A stretch of 64,000 nucleotides of DNA, taken from the NCBI RefSeq assembly GCF_000222765.1, contig NZ_AFUE01000001.1, positions 1-64,000 of the forward strand, in the 5' to 3' direction. Of the stretch, positions 1 to 7,891 are shown in pieces. This stretch comes from Streptococcus cristatus ATCC 51100. GTDB lineage: Bacteria > Bacillota > Bacilli > Lactobacillales > Streptococcaceae. The translations under genes were made by a program, and so were the position numbers. Position 1 is the first letter of the stretch, and every line of letters begins with the position of its first letter. The notes beneath the pieces were generated by a model. That model was not told the DNA's origin and made no database searches. It saw nothing but the letters and a program-made list of their open reading frames with translations.

Positions 1-22
1 AGTTATAGAAAGGACTTCTACC

Positions 23-709
23 TTGTCATACAAATTTCTACTTTTCGACCTTGATCATACGCTGCTGGATTTTGATACGGCAGAAGATATTGCGCTGACT
101 CAGTTTTTGAAGGAACAGGGCGTGACTGAGATTCAGACTTACAAAGATTATTATATTCCCATGAACAAGGGGCTTTGGCGGGATCTGGAGCAGGGTAAAA
201 TTACCAAGCCGGAGCTTGTCAACACTCGCTTTTCTCGTCTTTTTGCCCATTTTGGCATTGAGAAGGATGGCGCCGAGTTAGCCCTTCTCTATCAGCAGCA
301 TATTGCTCAGCAAGGACAAACTTACGCTGGTGCAAGCGAGCTTTTGGACAGTCTGACAGAAGCTGATTATGAGATTTACGGAGCGACCAATGGCATCACG
401 GCTATTCAGACTGGCCGCATGGCCAATTCCGACATTTCTCCTTATTTTAATCATATTTTTATCTCGGAAAAGATGGGGACTCAGAAGCCTGAAGCTTTAT
501 TTTATGAAAAAATAGCAGAGCAGATACCAGATTTTGACCTGTCTCAGACATTGATGATTGGAGACTCCTTGACAGCTGATATTGCTGGCGCTAATAATGC
601 TGGATTGGACTCTATCTGGTACAATCCCAAAAAGCTGATTAACAATAGTAGTGCGCGGCCGACTTATACGGTATCTTCCTATGAAGAAATTAAAAAATTA
701 CTGCTTTGA
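23..709 (+). CDS. HAD-family nucleotidase, YjjG-like
   Basis: A cytosolic HAD-superfamily phosphatase of 228 residues, closest in layout to the YjjG-type (noncanonical pyrimidine) nucleotidases. Visible motifs are the N-terminal DLDHT nucleophile loop (D9, D11), the GATNG motif II, the lysine in QKP near residue 155 and the IGDS...D motif IV with the acidic pair. The cap domain sits between motif I and II. The start is TTG at 23, chosen because a GAAAGGA ribosome site lies about 9 bases upstream and no ATG fits. Substrate specificity is inferred from family resemblance only; other HAD phosphatases of this size cannot be excluded. Confidence 0.8.
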   Translation: MSYKFLLFDLDHTLLDFDTAEDIALTQFLKEQGVTEIQTYKDYYIPMNKGLWRDLEQGKITKPELVNTRFSRLFAHFGIEKDGAELALLYQQHIAQQGQTYAGASELLDSLTEADYEIYGATNGITAIQTGRMANSDISPYFNHIFISEKMGTQKPEALFYEKIAEQIPDFDLSQTLMIGDSLTADIAGANNAGLDSIWYNPKKLINNSSARPTYTVSSYEEIKKLLL

Positions 710-740
710 AAAAAATTCTTGAGCCTGTCAAGAAAAAAAC

Positions 741-768
741 TTGACAGCTGTATTTAATCTGCTATAAT
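741..768 (+). promoter_or_regulatory. Promoter of rpsP-khpA
   Basis: A consensus sigma-A promoter: TTGACA at 741-746 and TATAAT at 763-768 with a 16-base spacer. The 5' leader that follows carries a short inverted repeat (AAATAGC/GCTATTT) before the rpsP ribosome site. Confidence 0.8.
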
Positions 769-836
769 AGAACATGTGCTAAATAGCTCAGCTATTTCAC
801 CGAAATAAAAAATAAGAAAAGAGAGACATTTTAAAA

Positions 837-1109
837 ATGGCAGTAAAAATCCGTTTGACTCGTATGGGTTCTAAGAAAAAACCTTTCTACCGTATCAACG
901 TTGCAGACTCACGTTCACCTCGTGATGGACGTTTCATCGAAACAGTTGGAACTTACAACCCACTTGTTGAAGAAAATCAAGTGACTTTGAAAGAAGATCG
1001 CGTTCTTGCATGGTTGGCTGATGGAGCTCAACCTTCAGATACAGTTCGCAACATCCTTTCAAAAGCAGGTGTTTTGAAGAAATTCCACGATTCAAAATAC
1101 TCTAAATAA
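837..1109 (+). CDS. rpsP: 30S ribosomal protein S16
   Basis: Small-subunit ribosomal protein S16, 90 residues, the normal length for streptococci. The N-terminus [20 protein letters not shown] is the family signature, and the central GTYNP motif is present. S16 binds 16S rRNA early in 30S assembly. It heads a two-gene operon with the KH-domain protein 19 bases downstream, which is the usual arrangement in Firmicutes. Codon use is that of a highly expressed gene (CGT, GAA, AAA rich). Confidence 0.98.
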   Translation: MAVKIRLTRMGSKKKPFYRINVADSRSPRDGRFIETVGTYNPLVEENQVTLKEDRVLAWLADGAQPSDTVRNILSKAGVLKKFHDSKYSK

Positions 1110-1128
1110 TAGAAGTGCAGGTTGATAT

Positions 1129-1368
1129 ATGGACACGATTGAAAATCTCATTATTGCGATAGTGAAACCTTTGATTTCACAGCCAGATGCCTTAACTATC
1201 AAGATTGAAGATACGCCTGAGTTTTTAGAGTATCATCTTGATCTTGATCCAAGCGATGTTGGACGTGTGATCGGTCGTAAAGGTCGTACTATCTCTGCTA
1301 TAAGGACGATTGTTTACTCTGTCCCAACCGAGTACAAAAAAGTTCGCATCGTCATTGATGAGAAATAA
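1129..1368 (+). CDS. khpA: KH-domain RNA-binding protein KhpA
   Basis: A 79-residue single KH-domain protein. The GXXG loop is seen as GRKG in [11 protein letters not shown] near residues 46-56. In streptococci KhpA pairs with KhpB (EloR/Jag) and binds RNA, affecting cell elongation and division. That role is known from the family, not shown here. It lies 19 bases after rpsP in the same operon, and a terminator follows directly. Confidence 0.95.
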   Translation: MDTIENLIIAIVKPLISQPDALTIKIEDTPEFLEYHLDLDPSDVGRVIGRKGRTISAIRTIVYSVPTEYKKVRIVIDEK

Positions 1369-1375
1369 GAAGCAG

Positions 1376-1400
1376 CGGGGCTATGTGTCCCGTTTTTTCT
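1376..1400 (+). terminator. Terminator after khpA
   Basis: A CGGG/CCCG hairpin with a 9-base loop followed by a run of six T, placed just after the khpA stop codon. Confidence 0.7.
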
Positions 1401-1437
1401 ATTTCTCTTAGCGAACTGAGTGCGTAGCACGTAAGTG

Positions 1438-1585
1438 AGGTTAGAGAAATTGATGCAGTTCGAGCTTCGCGAGAACTACATTCCTTATTATCCTTAATGA
1501 AACAAGCCGTTAGACGTAGTGGAATTTAGGGCCATTGATGTAGCTTGAGCTCCGCGAGAACTTGACACTTCATTTAAGAGAAGAA
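1438..1585 (+). repeat. Degenerate two-copy intergenic repeat
   Basis: Two imperfect copies spaced about 85 bases apart, each beginning TTAGRG..ATTGATG and carrying a hairpin-prone stretch of the type AGTTCGAGCTTCGCGAGAACT (first copy near 1450-1480, second near 1535-1565). No open frame with a ribosome site is present between 1400 and 1620. The motif TTAGAGA.ATTGAT also occurs in the tandem repeat near 61430, so the two may be related. The origin is unknown. Confidence 0.5.
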
Positions 1586-1630
1586 TGAAATGCAGGGGCG
1601 AGTTTAGAGAAATCCGAAATCGGAGGACAT

Positions 1631-2182
1631 ATGAAGCCAGAAGAGTATGCTTGGAACGCCCATGAGCGCAAGTGTTATGAGAATGATCTAGTGATTTTAC
1701 CGAGCCCTTGCAAGTTGAAAATTCTGGATGATGGTGAGAAGAGATTAGAATTGGAGCTTGTTTTGGAGCAGCTTCCTCAGGGGCAACTGGCTCGATGGGC
1801 TATGAAAATGGCGTCAAGCTTTATAGCTCTGATAGATACGGAGGATGAGATTGAAAAGCAGAAGATTTTGATTCAGGTAAGAGAGGTTTTTCAGGCTCGA
1901 CTTGATGGGAGGGCGTCTACCTATGAACTAAGGAAGGCTGGTTTCTTGGCTAACAAACTGTCTCAGCAAGCTCAATCACAAATCGGTAAATATGCTGCGC
2001 GTGTCTTTGCCCAAGCAGTCGCAACAGGCCACATGCGGGGACATGCTATTGTCGCAGCGGATTATGCCATCAAAGTCAGAAACTTGCAGAGTCCAGATGA
2101 TTTACAGCTGGCTGTCAAGGAAAGAGAAGGGCAGATAGAGCTAGCCTCTGCTTTTATTAGATCAGGAAAGGAAACTTTATGA
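1631..2182 (+). CDS. Putative Imm5-like immunity protein
   Basis: A 183-residue, mostly helical cytosolic protein without signal peptide or membrane segment. The C-terminal half carries an alanine-rich helical pattern (QAVATGHMRGHAIVAADYA, about residues 134-152) that resembles the Imm5-like family annotated as putative immunity proteins of polymorphic toxin systems. No toxin gene is visible nearby. A GGAGG-like site (TCGGAGGAC) precedes the ATG. Its last four bases overlap the ktrB start, so it is translationally coupled to the potassium transporter, an unusual partner. The family assignment is from remembered motif resemblance and the function is not established. Confidence 0.65.
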   Translation: MKPEEYAWNAHERKCYENDLVILPSPCKLKILDDGEKRLELELVLEQLPQGQLARWAMKMASSFIALIDTEDEIEKQKILIQVREVFQARLDGRASTYELRKAGFLANKLSQQAQSQIGKYAARVFAQAVATGHMRGHAIVAADYAIKVRNLQSPDDLQLAVKEREGQIELASAFIRSGKETL

Positions 2183-3528
2183 AGCATTTATTTTCACGCT
2201 TGTCGCCAGCGCAAAAGATTATCTTGTCTTTTCTTCTGGTGATATTCTGTGGTTCCTTGCTACTCAGTCTGTCTTGGGTGCAGACGGCAAGTTCCCAAGC
2301 GGGCTATCTGGATCATCTTTTTACAGCGGTCTCCATGGTCTGTGTGACAGGACTTTTTACTCGATCGGTTGTAGATACATACAATGTCTGGGGGCAACTC
2401 CTTTGTATGCTGCTGATTCAGATTGGTGGCTTGGGAATCCTGACCTTTATCGGATTTTTCACCATGGAAAGTCGGAAGAAGCTCAGCCTCAAGGATCGCC
2501 GCATTCTGCGGGATAGTTTTAGTTATGGGCACAATCGTACCTTGGGTCAATTTGTCCGTTCGATTTTTATCACGACTTTTACTATTGAAGGACTGGGCGC
2601 TCTCCTTCTTATGATTCGCTTCATTCCTAAGTTTGGCTTGGGAAAAGGGATTTTTAATTCTATCTTTTTAGCTGTTTCTGCATTTTGTAATGCAGGATTT
2701 GATAATTTTGGCAATGATAGCCTACTAGGCTTGCAGACAGATGTTTTGGTCAATATCACCTTAGCTCTCCTCATCATCACCGGGGGACTTGGCTTTATGG
2801 TCTGGTTTGACTTGGCGACTAAATTGGGAGGAAAACAGAAGGGGCTGCACTTTCATACTAAGGTAGTCTTGCTGCTGACTGCTGGTCTCCTCGTTTTTGG
2901 GACAGTCACGAGTCTCTGGACGGAGTATAATAATCCTGGAACGATTGGTAATCTTTCCTTTGGCGATAAGCTACTGGTCAGCTTTTTCCAGACAGTCAGC
3001 ATGAGGACAGCTGGCTTTGCTTCCATAGATTATACGGCTGCTCGTCCAGTAACCCTGTTTATCTATCTGCTCCAGATGTTTCTAGGAGGAGCTCCGGGTG
3101 GTACAGCGGGTGGTTTGAAAATCACGACCTTCTTAGTTCTTTTGCTGTTCGCCCGTAAAGAAATTCTGGGCTTGCCTCATACTAATATGGGGCGGCGAAC
3201 GCTGGCTCCTCAGCTAGTGCAGAAGGCTTTTGGTGTTACAGTGATTTTTCAGCTAACATTTCTGCTTGGTCTTTTGGCTCTTGGGCTAGTGACCGATAGC
3301 AGTCATCGTTTTATTTACCTGATATTTGAGACTGTGTCGGCACTGGCTACAGTTGGTGTGACGGCCAATATCACTACTAGCCTCAATACAGCTGGTATGA
3401 TTGTGATTATGCTGCTGATGTTTATTGGACGAGTGGGGCCGCTGACTCTTATGGTCAGTCTGAGCCATTATCAACCAAAGAAGGCGACTACCTTGCATTA
3501 CAGCAAGGCGGACATTATGATTGGATAG
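2179..3528 (+). CDS. ktrB: Potassium transporter membrane subunit KtrB/TrkH
   Basis: The ion-conducting subunit of a Ktr/Trk potassium uptake system, 449 residues and hydrophobic throughout with about ten membrane segments. Selectivity-filter-like loops are visible: VCVTGLF near residue 55, SAFCNAGFDN near 167, SMRTAGFAS near 275 and SALATVGVTANI near 387. The GGAPGGTAGGLK stretch near 303 is typical of TrkH/KtrB. The start ATG overlaps the preceding gene by four bases, and the stop lies just before ktrA, so all three genes form one transcription unit. Confidence 0.93.
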   Translation: MKHLFSRLSPAQKIILSFLLVIFCGSLLLSLSWVQTASSQAGYLDHLFTAVSMVCVTGLFTRSVVDTYNVWGQLLCMLLIQIGGLGILTFIGFFTMESRKKLSLKDRRILRDSFSYGHNRTLGQFVRSIFITTFTIEGLGALLLMIRFIPKFGLGKGIFNSIFLAVSAFCNAGFDNFGNDSLLGLQTDVLVNITLALLIITGGLGFMVWFDLATKLGGKQKGLHFHTKVVLLLTAGLLVFGTVTSLWTEYNNPGTIGNLSFGDKLLVSFFQTVSMRTAGFASIDYTAARPVTLFIYLLQMFLGGAPGGTAGGLKITTFLVLLLFARKEILGLPHTNMGRRTLAPQLVQKAFGVTVIFQLTFLLGLLALGLVTDSSHRFIYLIFETVSALATVGVTANITTSLNTAGMIVIMLLMFIGRVGPLTLMVSLSHYQPKKATTLHYSKADIMIG

Positions 3529-3538
3529 GAGAAAAGAA

Positions 3539-4204
3539 ATGGCAAATCAAACAGTTGGAATCCTTGGCTTGGGGATTTTTGGACAGAGTATCATTGAGGC
3601 CTTGATTTCTCAAGATGTAGAAATCATTGCGATTGATAATCACGAAGAGACAATCAATCAGTATGAAGACATGATTGCCGTCGGTGTAATCGGGGACATT
3701 ACTGATATGGAGCTTTTGGAGGCGGCAGACGTTGGTTCCTGTGATACGGTCGTCGTGGCGACTGGAGAAAGTTTGGAATCCAGCGTCCTAGCGGTCATGC
3801 ACTGTAAGGCCTTGGGTGTTAAAAATGTCATTGCCAAGGTCAAGGATGAAGTAACCCAGCAGGTGTTGGAAAAGGTGGGAGCTGATTTGGTTATCCTGCC
3901 TGAAGTGGAGGCTGGCATTTCATTGGCTAAGACCATTCTCTTTAACCATTCGATTGAGGTTTTTCAGCTGGATGACGATGTAGTCGTGGCTGAGTTTGAG
4001 CTGCCTACTAGCTGGGTCGGGAAAACAGTCCGTGATGTAGACGCTCGTAGGCTGTATCATCTCAATATCATCGGCTATCGTCTGACAAAAAATCAGCCTT
4101 TGGAAAGTCAATTTACTCCAGACTTTGTCTGGCCAGCAGGAGTCAGCATTATGGCTGTGACAGATAATCAGCATTTGGATAAATTACGTGAAATAGTGAA
4201 GTAG
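3539..4204 (+). CDS. ktrA: Potassium uptake regulatory subunit KtrA/TrkA
   Basis: The cytosolic gating subunit of the Ktr system, 221 residues. It has an N-terminal RCK Rossmann domain with GLGIFGQS (residues 9-16) for nucleotide binding and a C-terminal RCK_C domain. In the family the ring binds ATP/ADP and c-di-AMP to control KtrB. The ATG at 3539 is chosen because AGGAG lies 6 bases upstream at 3528-3532; an in-frame TTG at 3521 lies inside the ktrB stop region and has no ribosome site. Confidence 0.93.
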   Translation: MANQTVGILGLGIFGQSIIEALISQDVEIIAIDNHEETINQYEDMIAVGVIGDITDMELLEAADVGSCDTVVVATGESLESSVLAVMHCKALGVKNVIAKVKDEVTQQVLEKVGADLVILPEVEAGISLAKTILFNHSIEVFQLDDDVVVAEFELPTSWVGKTVRDVDARRLYHLNIIGYRLTKNQPLESQFTPDFVWPAGVSIMAVTDNQHLDKLREIVK

Positions 4205-4291
4205 TAGCTGGGAATACAATCGGGACCAACTATCGGTAGTTCTTAGGAACTCGGCACCTTTCTATTATATGAAGAAAAAATCGATACATAG

Positions 4292-4315
4292 GAGCTCTTT
4301 CAGGGCTCTTTTTTG
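4292..4315 (+). terminator. Terminator after ktrA
   Basis: GAGCTC/GGGCTC hairpin with a 5-base loop and a run of six T. Confidence 0.7.
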
Positions 4316-4332
4316 AAACCAGTTGTAAAATT

Positions 4333-4341
4333 TGTTATACT
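4333..4341 (+). promoter_or_regulatory. Extended -10 promoter of the GNAT gene
   Basis: TGT-TATACT forms an extended -10 element 24 bases before the start codon. No good -35 was seen. Confidence 0.5.
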
Positions 4342-4364
4342 ATCACTAGAAAAGGAGTGATTTT

Positions 4365-4919
4365 ATGAGCTTAACCAGCCAGATCATTACAGCAGATTTT
4401 CCAGATTTGGATAAGGTAGAAGCCTTGAATAATGAAGCTTTCCCAGAAGAGGAAAGGATACCGCTCAGTGAATTTTTACGATATGAGGAACAGGAAGATG
4501 CTAATTTTTTCGCCTTTTATCATGAAAAGGAATTTGTTGGTTTTGCCTTTGCTATCTCCAACGCGCAAGCCTTTTATGTTAGTTTCTTTGCGATTATGCC
4601 TCACCTGCGCAGCCATGGCTATGGCGGTGAAATCATTGAAAAGCTGGTCAATTTCTATCAGCGAACCATGATTTTAGAAATCGAGCGTCTAGATGAGCCC
4701 TGTGACAATCTTGAACAGCGTCAAGCTCGCTGGGATTTTTATCACAGCAAGGGCTTCCGTTCAGCCAATGCCTTTCTGGAATATGAGGATCTTAGCTTTG
4801 AAATTCTGTATCGAGGGGATTCTTTTGACGAAGAAGCCTACCGAGACATTTTCCACCGACTTCAAGAGGAGAATTATTTCGACTTTGAAATCAAACATAG
4901 ACGTTTCAGCGATTATTAA
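4365..4919 (+). CDS. GNAT family N-acetyltransferase
   Basis: A 184-residue cytosolic acetyltransferase. The central strand-helix segment FFAIMPHLRSHGYGGEIIEK (about residues 75-94) contains the R/Q-x-x-G-x-G/A acetyl-CoA pyrophosphate loop as RSHGYGG. The C-terminal part YHSKGFR is the typical GNAT YxxxGF motif. The acceptor substrate cannot be told from the sequence. AAAGGAG precedes the ATG by 7 bases. It stands as a single gene between a terminator and the next start 75 bases on. Confidence 0.88.
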   Translation: MSLTSQIITADFPDLDKVEALNNEAFPEEERIPLSEFLRYEEQEDANFFAFYHEKEFVGFAFAISNAQAFYVSFFAIMPHLRSHGYGGEIIEKLVNFYQRTMILEIERLDEPCDNLEQRQARWDFYHSKGFRSANAFLEYEDLSFEILYRGDSFDEEAYRDIFHRLQEENYFDFEIKHRRFSDY

Positions 4920-4994
4920 AAGGATGTTCTCTGGAGCTCAATGGCGATTTGGAGCAATAAAAGATTGCTTTGTTTTTACTAAATGGAGGTTAGA

Positions 4995-5357
4995 ATGAGA
5001 CTCTGGCATCAAGCACTGATTCCCAAGCTTCCCCGTCCGCAACTACTTGGCCAGCATCGGGAATGCTGCGCCCTTCGTGGCAATGGCTGGGGCAAGAAAC
5101 ATGCGACCGTTGACTATGTTTTTGCGCACTCTCCTTACTTGCTTTATCGCTACCATGAGCTGATTATGGAAGAGATGAGCAAGCGAGGTTATCGTGTGTC
5201 CCCAGAGTGGCTGGAGCGGGACTATCGTGGTAAGACTTGTCCAGCTTATGTGCATCTGGAAAAAGTGGCTGTGGCGAGCCCTATTTACCCCGAGCATGAT
5301 GCGGCTTACTATGAGGAATGCCTGCAAAATCTCAAAGAAAAAGGCATTGACTTATAA
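4995..5357 (+). CDS. PF03013/TIGR02328-type protein (pyrimidine-dimer glycosylase-like)
   Basis: A 120-residue protein beginning [20 protein letters not shown], matching the small family TIGR02328 within the pyrimidine-dimer DNA glycosylase (T4 DenV-like) superfamily. The conserved LWH start, [10 protein letters not shown] and [10 protein letters not shown] motifs are visible. Activity on UV-damaged DNA is only inferred from the superfamily; for this subfamily the function is unproven to my knowledge. The ATG at 4995 is chosen over one at 4983 because GGAGGT lies at 4985-4990 with correct spacing. Confidence 0.75.
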   Translation: MRLWHQALIPKLPRPQLLGQHRECCALRGNGWGKKHATVDYVFAHSPYLLYRYHELIMEEMSKRGYRVSPEWLERDYRGKTCPAYVHLEKVAVASPIYPEHDAAYYEECLQNLKEKGIDL

Positions 5358-5451
5358 GCTTTTCCGCTGTCTGAGCCAGCTGCCTGCCTTGAGAAAAAGC
5401 CAGCAAAATGATACAATAAAACGAATAGTAAAAAGATTAACTGGAGTAAAA

Positions 5452-5970
5452 ATGAATTATTTTAATGTTGGGAAAATCGTCAATACCCAAGGTTTGCAAG
5501 GCGAGATGCGGGTTTTATCAGTGACAGATTTTGCAGAGGAGCGTTTTAAAAAAGGCAATAAACTGGCCCTTTTCGATAAGAAAGACCAGTTTGTCATGGA
5601 TGTGGAGATTGCCAGCCACCGCAAAGCCAAGAACTTTGATATTATCAAGCTTAAGGGGATGTATCATATCAATGACATCGAGAAATTTCGTGACTTTAGT
5701 CTGAAAGTAGCCGAAGAAGACTTGGCTGATTTGGAAGATGGGGAGTTTTACTACCATGAAATCATCGGCCTTGAAGTCTATGAAAATGATGTTCTGCTAG
5801 GTACGATTAAGGAAATTCTCCAGCCAGGCGCCAATGATGTTTGGGTGGTCAAACGTAAAGGTAAGCGTGATTTGCTGTTGCCGTACATTCCGCCAGTAGT
5901 GCTAAGCATTGACATCGAGCAAGGTCGGGTTGATGTAGAGATACCGGAAGGACTGGACGATGAAGATTGA
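5452..5970 (+). CDS. rimM: Ribosome maturation factor RimM
   Basis: A 16S rRNA processing factor of 172 residues that binds S19 and helps assemble the 30S head. The N-terminal RimM barrel starts [20 protein letters not shown], and the C-terminal PRC barrel includes [11 protein letters not shown] and the LLPYIPPVV motif. The ATG at 5452 follows CTGGAG; longer upstream in-frame extensions contain non-family sequence from the preceding gene and are discarded. It overlaps trmD by 11 bases, the classical rimM-trmD coupling. Confidence 0.96.
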   Translation: MNYFNVGKIVNTQGLQGEMRVLSVTDFAEERFKKGNKLALFDKKDQFVMDVEIASHRKAKNFDIIKLKGMYHINDIEKFRDFSLKVAEEDLADLEDGEFYYHEIIGLEVYENDVLLGTIKEILQPGANDVWVVKRKGKRDLLLPYIPPVVLSIDIEQGRVDVEIPEGLDDED

Positions 5971-6691
5971 TATTTTGACCCTCTTTCCGGAGATGTTTGC
6001 GCCCTTGGAGCACTCGATCGTGGGTAAGGCGCGAGAAAAAGGCCTCTTGGAAATCAATTATCACAATTTCCGAGAAAATGCGGAAAAATCCCGGCATGTG
6101 GATGACGAGCCTTATGGTGGCGGCCAAGGCATGCTGCTACGGGCTCAGCCTATTTTTGATGCCTATGATGCTATTGAAAAGAAGCAGCCGCGCGTGATTT
6201 TGCTGGATCCTGCTGGCCGGACTTTTGATCAAGCCTATGCTGAGGAGCTGGCTAAGGAAGAGGAACTCATCTTCATATGTGGCCATTACGAAGGCTATGA
6301 TGAGCGGATCAAGACCTTGGTGACGGATGAAATTTCGCTGGGTGACTATGTGCTGACCGGAGGAGAATTGGCGGCTATGACCATGATTGATGCGACAGTT
6401 CGCCTGATTCCAGAGGTTATTGGCAAGGAAGTCAGTCATACAGATGATAGCTTTTCGTCTGGGCTCTTGGAGTATCCTCAGTACACTCGTCCCTACGACT
6501 ATCGGGGCATGGTTGTTCCTGAAGTCCTTATGAGCGGCCATCATGAAAATATCCGCAAGTGGCGTCTCTATGAAAGTCTGAAAAAAACCTATGAGCGTCG
6601 TCCGGACTTGCTGGAAAACTATGAATGTACAGCCGAAGAAGCAAAAATGTTGGAAGAAATTCGAGCCAATAGTAGGGATAGTGAACACTAG
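5960..6691 (+). CDS. trmD: tRNA (guanine-37-N1)-methyltransferase
   Basis: A SPOUT-class methyltransferase of 243 residues that modifies G37 of tRNAs reading CNN codons and so prevents frameshifting. The trefoil-knot SAM site is visible as [12 protein letters not shown] (about 110-121) and [15 protein letters not shown] (about 129-143). The N-terminal [12 protein letters not shown] and YGGGQGM motifs are family hallmarks. It overlaps the 3' end of rimM and a strong terminator follows. Confidence 0.97.
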   Translation: MKIDILTLFPEMFAPLEHSIVGKAREKGLLEINYHNFRENAEKSRHVDDEPYGGGQGMLLRAQPIFDAYDAIEKKQPRVILLDPAGRTFDQAYAEELAKEEELIFICGHYEGYDERIKTLVTDEISLGDYVLTGGELAAMTMIDATVRLIPEVIGKEVSHTDDSFSSGLLEYPQYTRPYDYRGMVVPEVLMSGHHENIRKWRLYESLKKTYERRPDLLENYECTAEEAKMLEEIRANSRDSEH

Positions 6692-6731
6692 TCCTTTCTA
6701 TAAAGGAGCAAAATTTAGATATCGATTTCTC

Positions 6732-6754
6732 AAAGCCACGTTTGTGGCTTTTTT
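6732..6754 (+). terminator. Terminator after trmD
   Basis: AAAGCCAC/GTGGCTTT hairpin with a 4-base loop, then Ts. Confidence 0.85.
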
Positions 6755-6802
6755 AATTAGATGAAGGGATGGAAAATTTTTGAAAAAATTCAAACTTCCT
6801 TC

Positions 6803-6831
6803 TTGACAGAAAAAATAAAAAGGAGTATTAT
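6803..6831 (+). promoter_or_regulatory. Promoter of adcAII-pht
   Basis: TTGACA at 6803-6808 and TATTAT at 6826-6831 with a 17-base spacer. The first AdcR-type box begins one base after the -10 element, so repressor binding there would block transcription initiation. Confidence 0.8.
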
Positions 6832-6832
6832 C

Positions 6833-6856
6833 TTAACTAGTTAATAAACCGGTTAA
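6833..6856. promoter_or_regulatory. Two adjacent AdcR-type zinc operators
   Basis: TTAACTAGTTAA at 6833-6844 is a perfect match to the AdcR consensus TTAACYRGTTAA. TAAACCGGTTAA at 6845-6856 matches at 11 of 12 and abuts it. AdcR is the zinc-bound MarR-family repressor of streptococcal zinc uptake. The binding is inferred from the consensus. Confidence 0.8.
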
Positions 6857-6929
6857 CAAAAGAAGCTATTTTTGAAAGCAATTCTTGTGAAAGAATGTTT
6901 TGAAAATAGTTATTTCTTTGAATGATTGC

Positions 6930-6941
6930 TAAACTGGTTAA
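6930..6941. promoter_or_regulatory. Third AdcR-type operator at the adcAII ribosome site
   Basis: TAAACTGGTTAA matches the AdcR consensus at 11 of 12 and touches the AAGGAG ribosome site at 6940-6945. It lies well downstream of the promoter, which suggests a roadblock site or DNA looping. Confidence 0.65.
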
Positions 6942-6950
6942 GGAGTTGAA

Positions 6951-7883
6951 ATGAAAATCAAAAAAGTTTTGATAGCTTTAAGTCTAGCCTTGCTGGGACT
7001 TGGACTTGCCGCTTGTAGTGAAAAGGAAGCAAGCGGTGCTGGTAGCAAACGCGGGCTCAATATTGTCACGAGTTTTTACCCGATTTATTCGATGGTCAAA
7101 GAAGTCTCAGGAGATTTGAATGATGTACGGATGATTCAGTCGGGTGCAGGGATTCATGAATTTGAGCCATCAGCCAGCGATGTAGCGGCTATTTATGAAG
7201 CAGATGTCTTTGTGTATCATTCGCGGACTTTGGAGTCTTGGGCTGGTAGTCTGGATCCTAGCTTACAAAAGTCCAAAGTAGCGGTCGTAGAAGCCAGCAA
7301 CGGGATGCAGTTGGACAAGGTGGCCGGCTTAGAAGAAGTGTCTGCTGAGGAAGGGATTGATGAAAAGACCCTCTATGATCCACATACTTGGCTAGATCCT
7401 GAAAAAGTGGCAGAAGAAGCGCAGCTCATCGCTCAACAATTGTCTAAGCTAGATAGTAAAAATGCGGATACCTATCAGAAAAATGCTCAAAAATTTGCAG
7501 AGAAGGCAAAAGCCCTGAGCCAAAAATACCAAGGAGTCTTTAGCGAGCTAGATGAAAAAACTTTTGTGACCCAGCATACGGCCTTTTCTTATCTAGCCAA
7601 GCGTTTCGGTCTCAAGCAATTAGGGATTTCAGGCATTTCGCCAGATCAAGAGCCTAGTCCAAGGCAGTTGACGGAGATACAAGATTTTATCAAGACCTAT
7701 AAAGTCAAGACGATTTTTGTCGAGAGCAATGCTTCTTCTAAGTTGGCTGAAACCTTGAAGAAGGCGACAGGAGTCAACCTAAAGGTGCTGAATCCTCTGG
7801 AAGCAGATCCTGAAAATGACAAGACCTATCTTGAAAATTTAGAAGATAATTTAGAAATTTTAGCCAAAGAATTAAAACATTGA
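6951..7883 (+). CDS. adcAII: Zinc-binding lipoprotein AdcAII (Lmb)
   Basis: A surface lipoprotein of 310 residues that captures zinc for the Adc ABC transporter; related Lmb proteins also bind laminin. The signal peptide ends in the lipobox LAAC with Cys22 as the lipid anchor. Family zinc ligands are visible as His in GIHEFEPS, His in DPHTW, His in TQHTAFSY and an acidic residue in the C-terminal lobe. It lacks the long histidine-rich loop of AdcA. It is followed after 8 bases by the histidine-triad gene, the conserved adcAII-pht operon, and preceded by three AdcR-type boxes. Confidence 0.95.
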   Translation: MKIKKVLIALSLALLGLGLAACSEKEASGAGSKRGLNIVTSFYPIYSMVKEVSGDLNDVRMIQSGAGIHEFEPSASDVAAIYEADVFVYHSRTLESWAGSLDPSLQKSKVAVVEASNGMQLDKVAGLEEVSAEEGIDEKTLYDPHTWLDPEKVAEEAQLIAQQLSKLDSKNADTYQKNAQKFAEKAKALSQKYQGVFSELDEKTFVTQHTAFSYLAKRFGLKQLGISGISPDQEPSPRQLTEIQDFIKTYKVKTIFVESNASSKLAETLKKATGVNLKVLNPLEADPENDKTYLENLEDNLEILAKELKH

Positions 7884-7891
7884 GGTGATGT

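Noticed and set aside
713-738. Inverted repeat TTCTTGA/TCAAGAA after the HAD gene as a terminator
   Set aside because: The stem is followed by A rather than T on the plus strand, and it abuts the rpsP -35 box; as a plus-strand terminator it does not fit.
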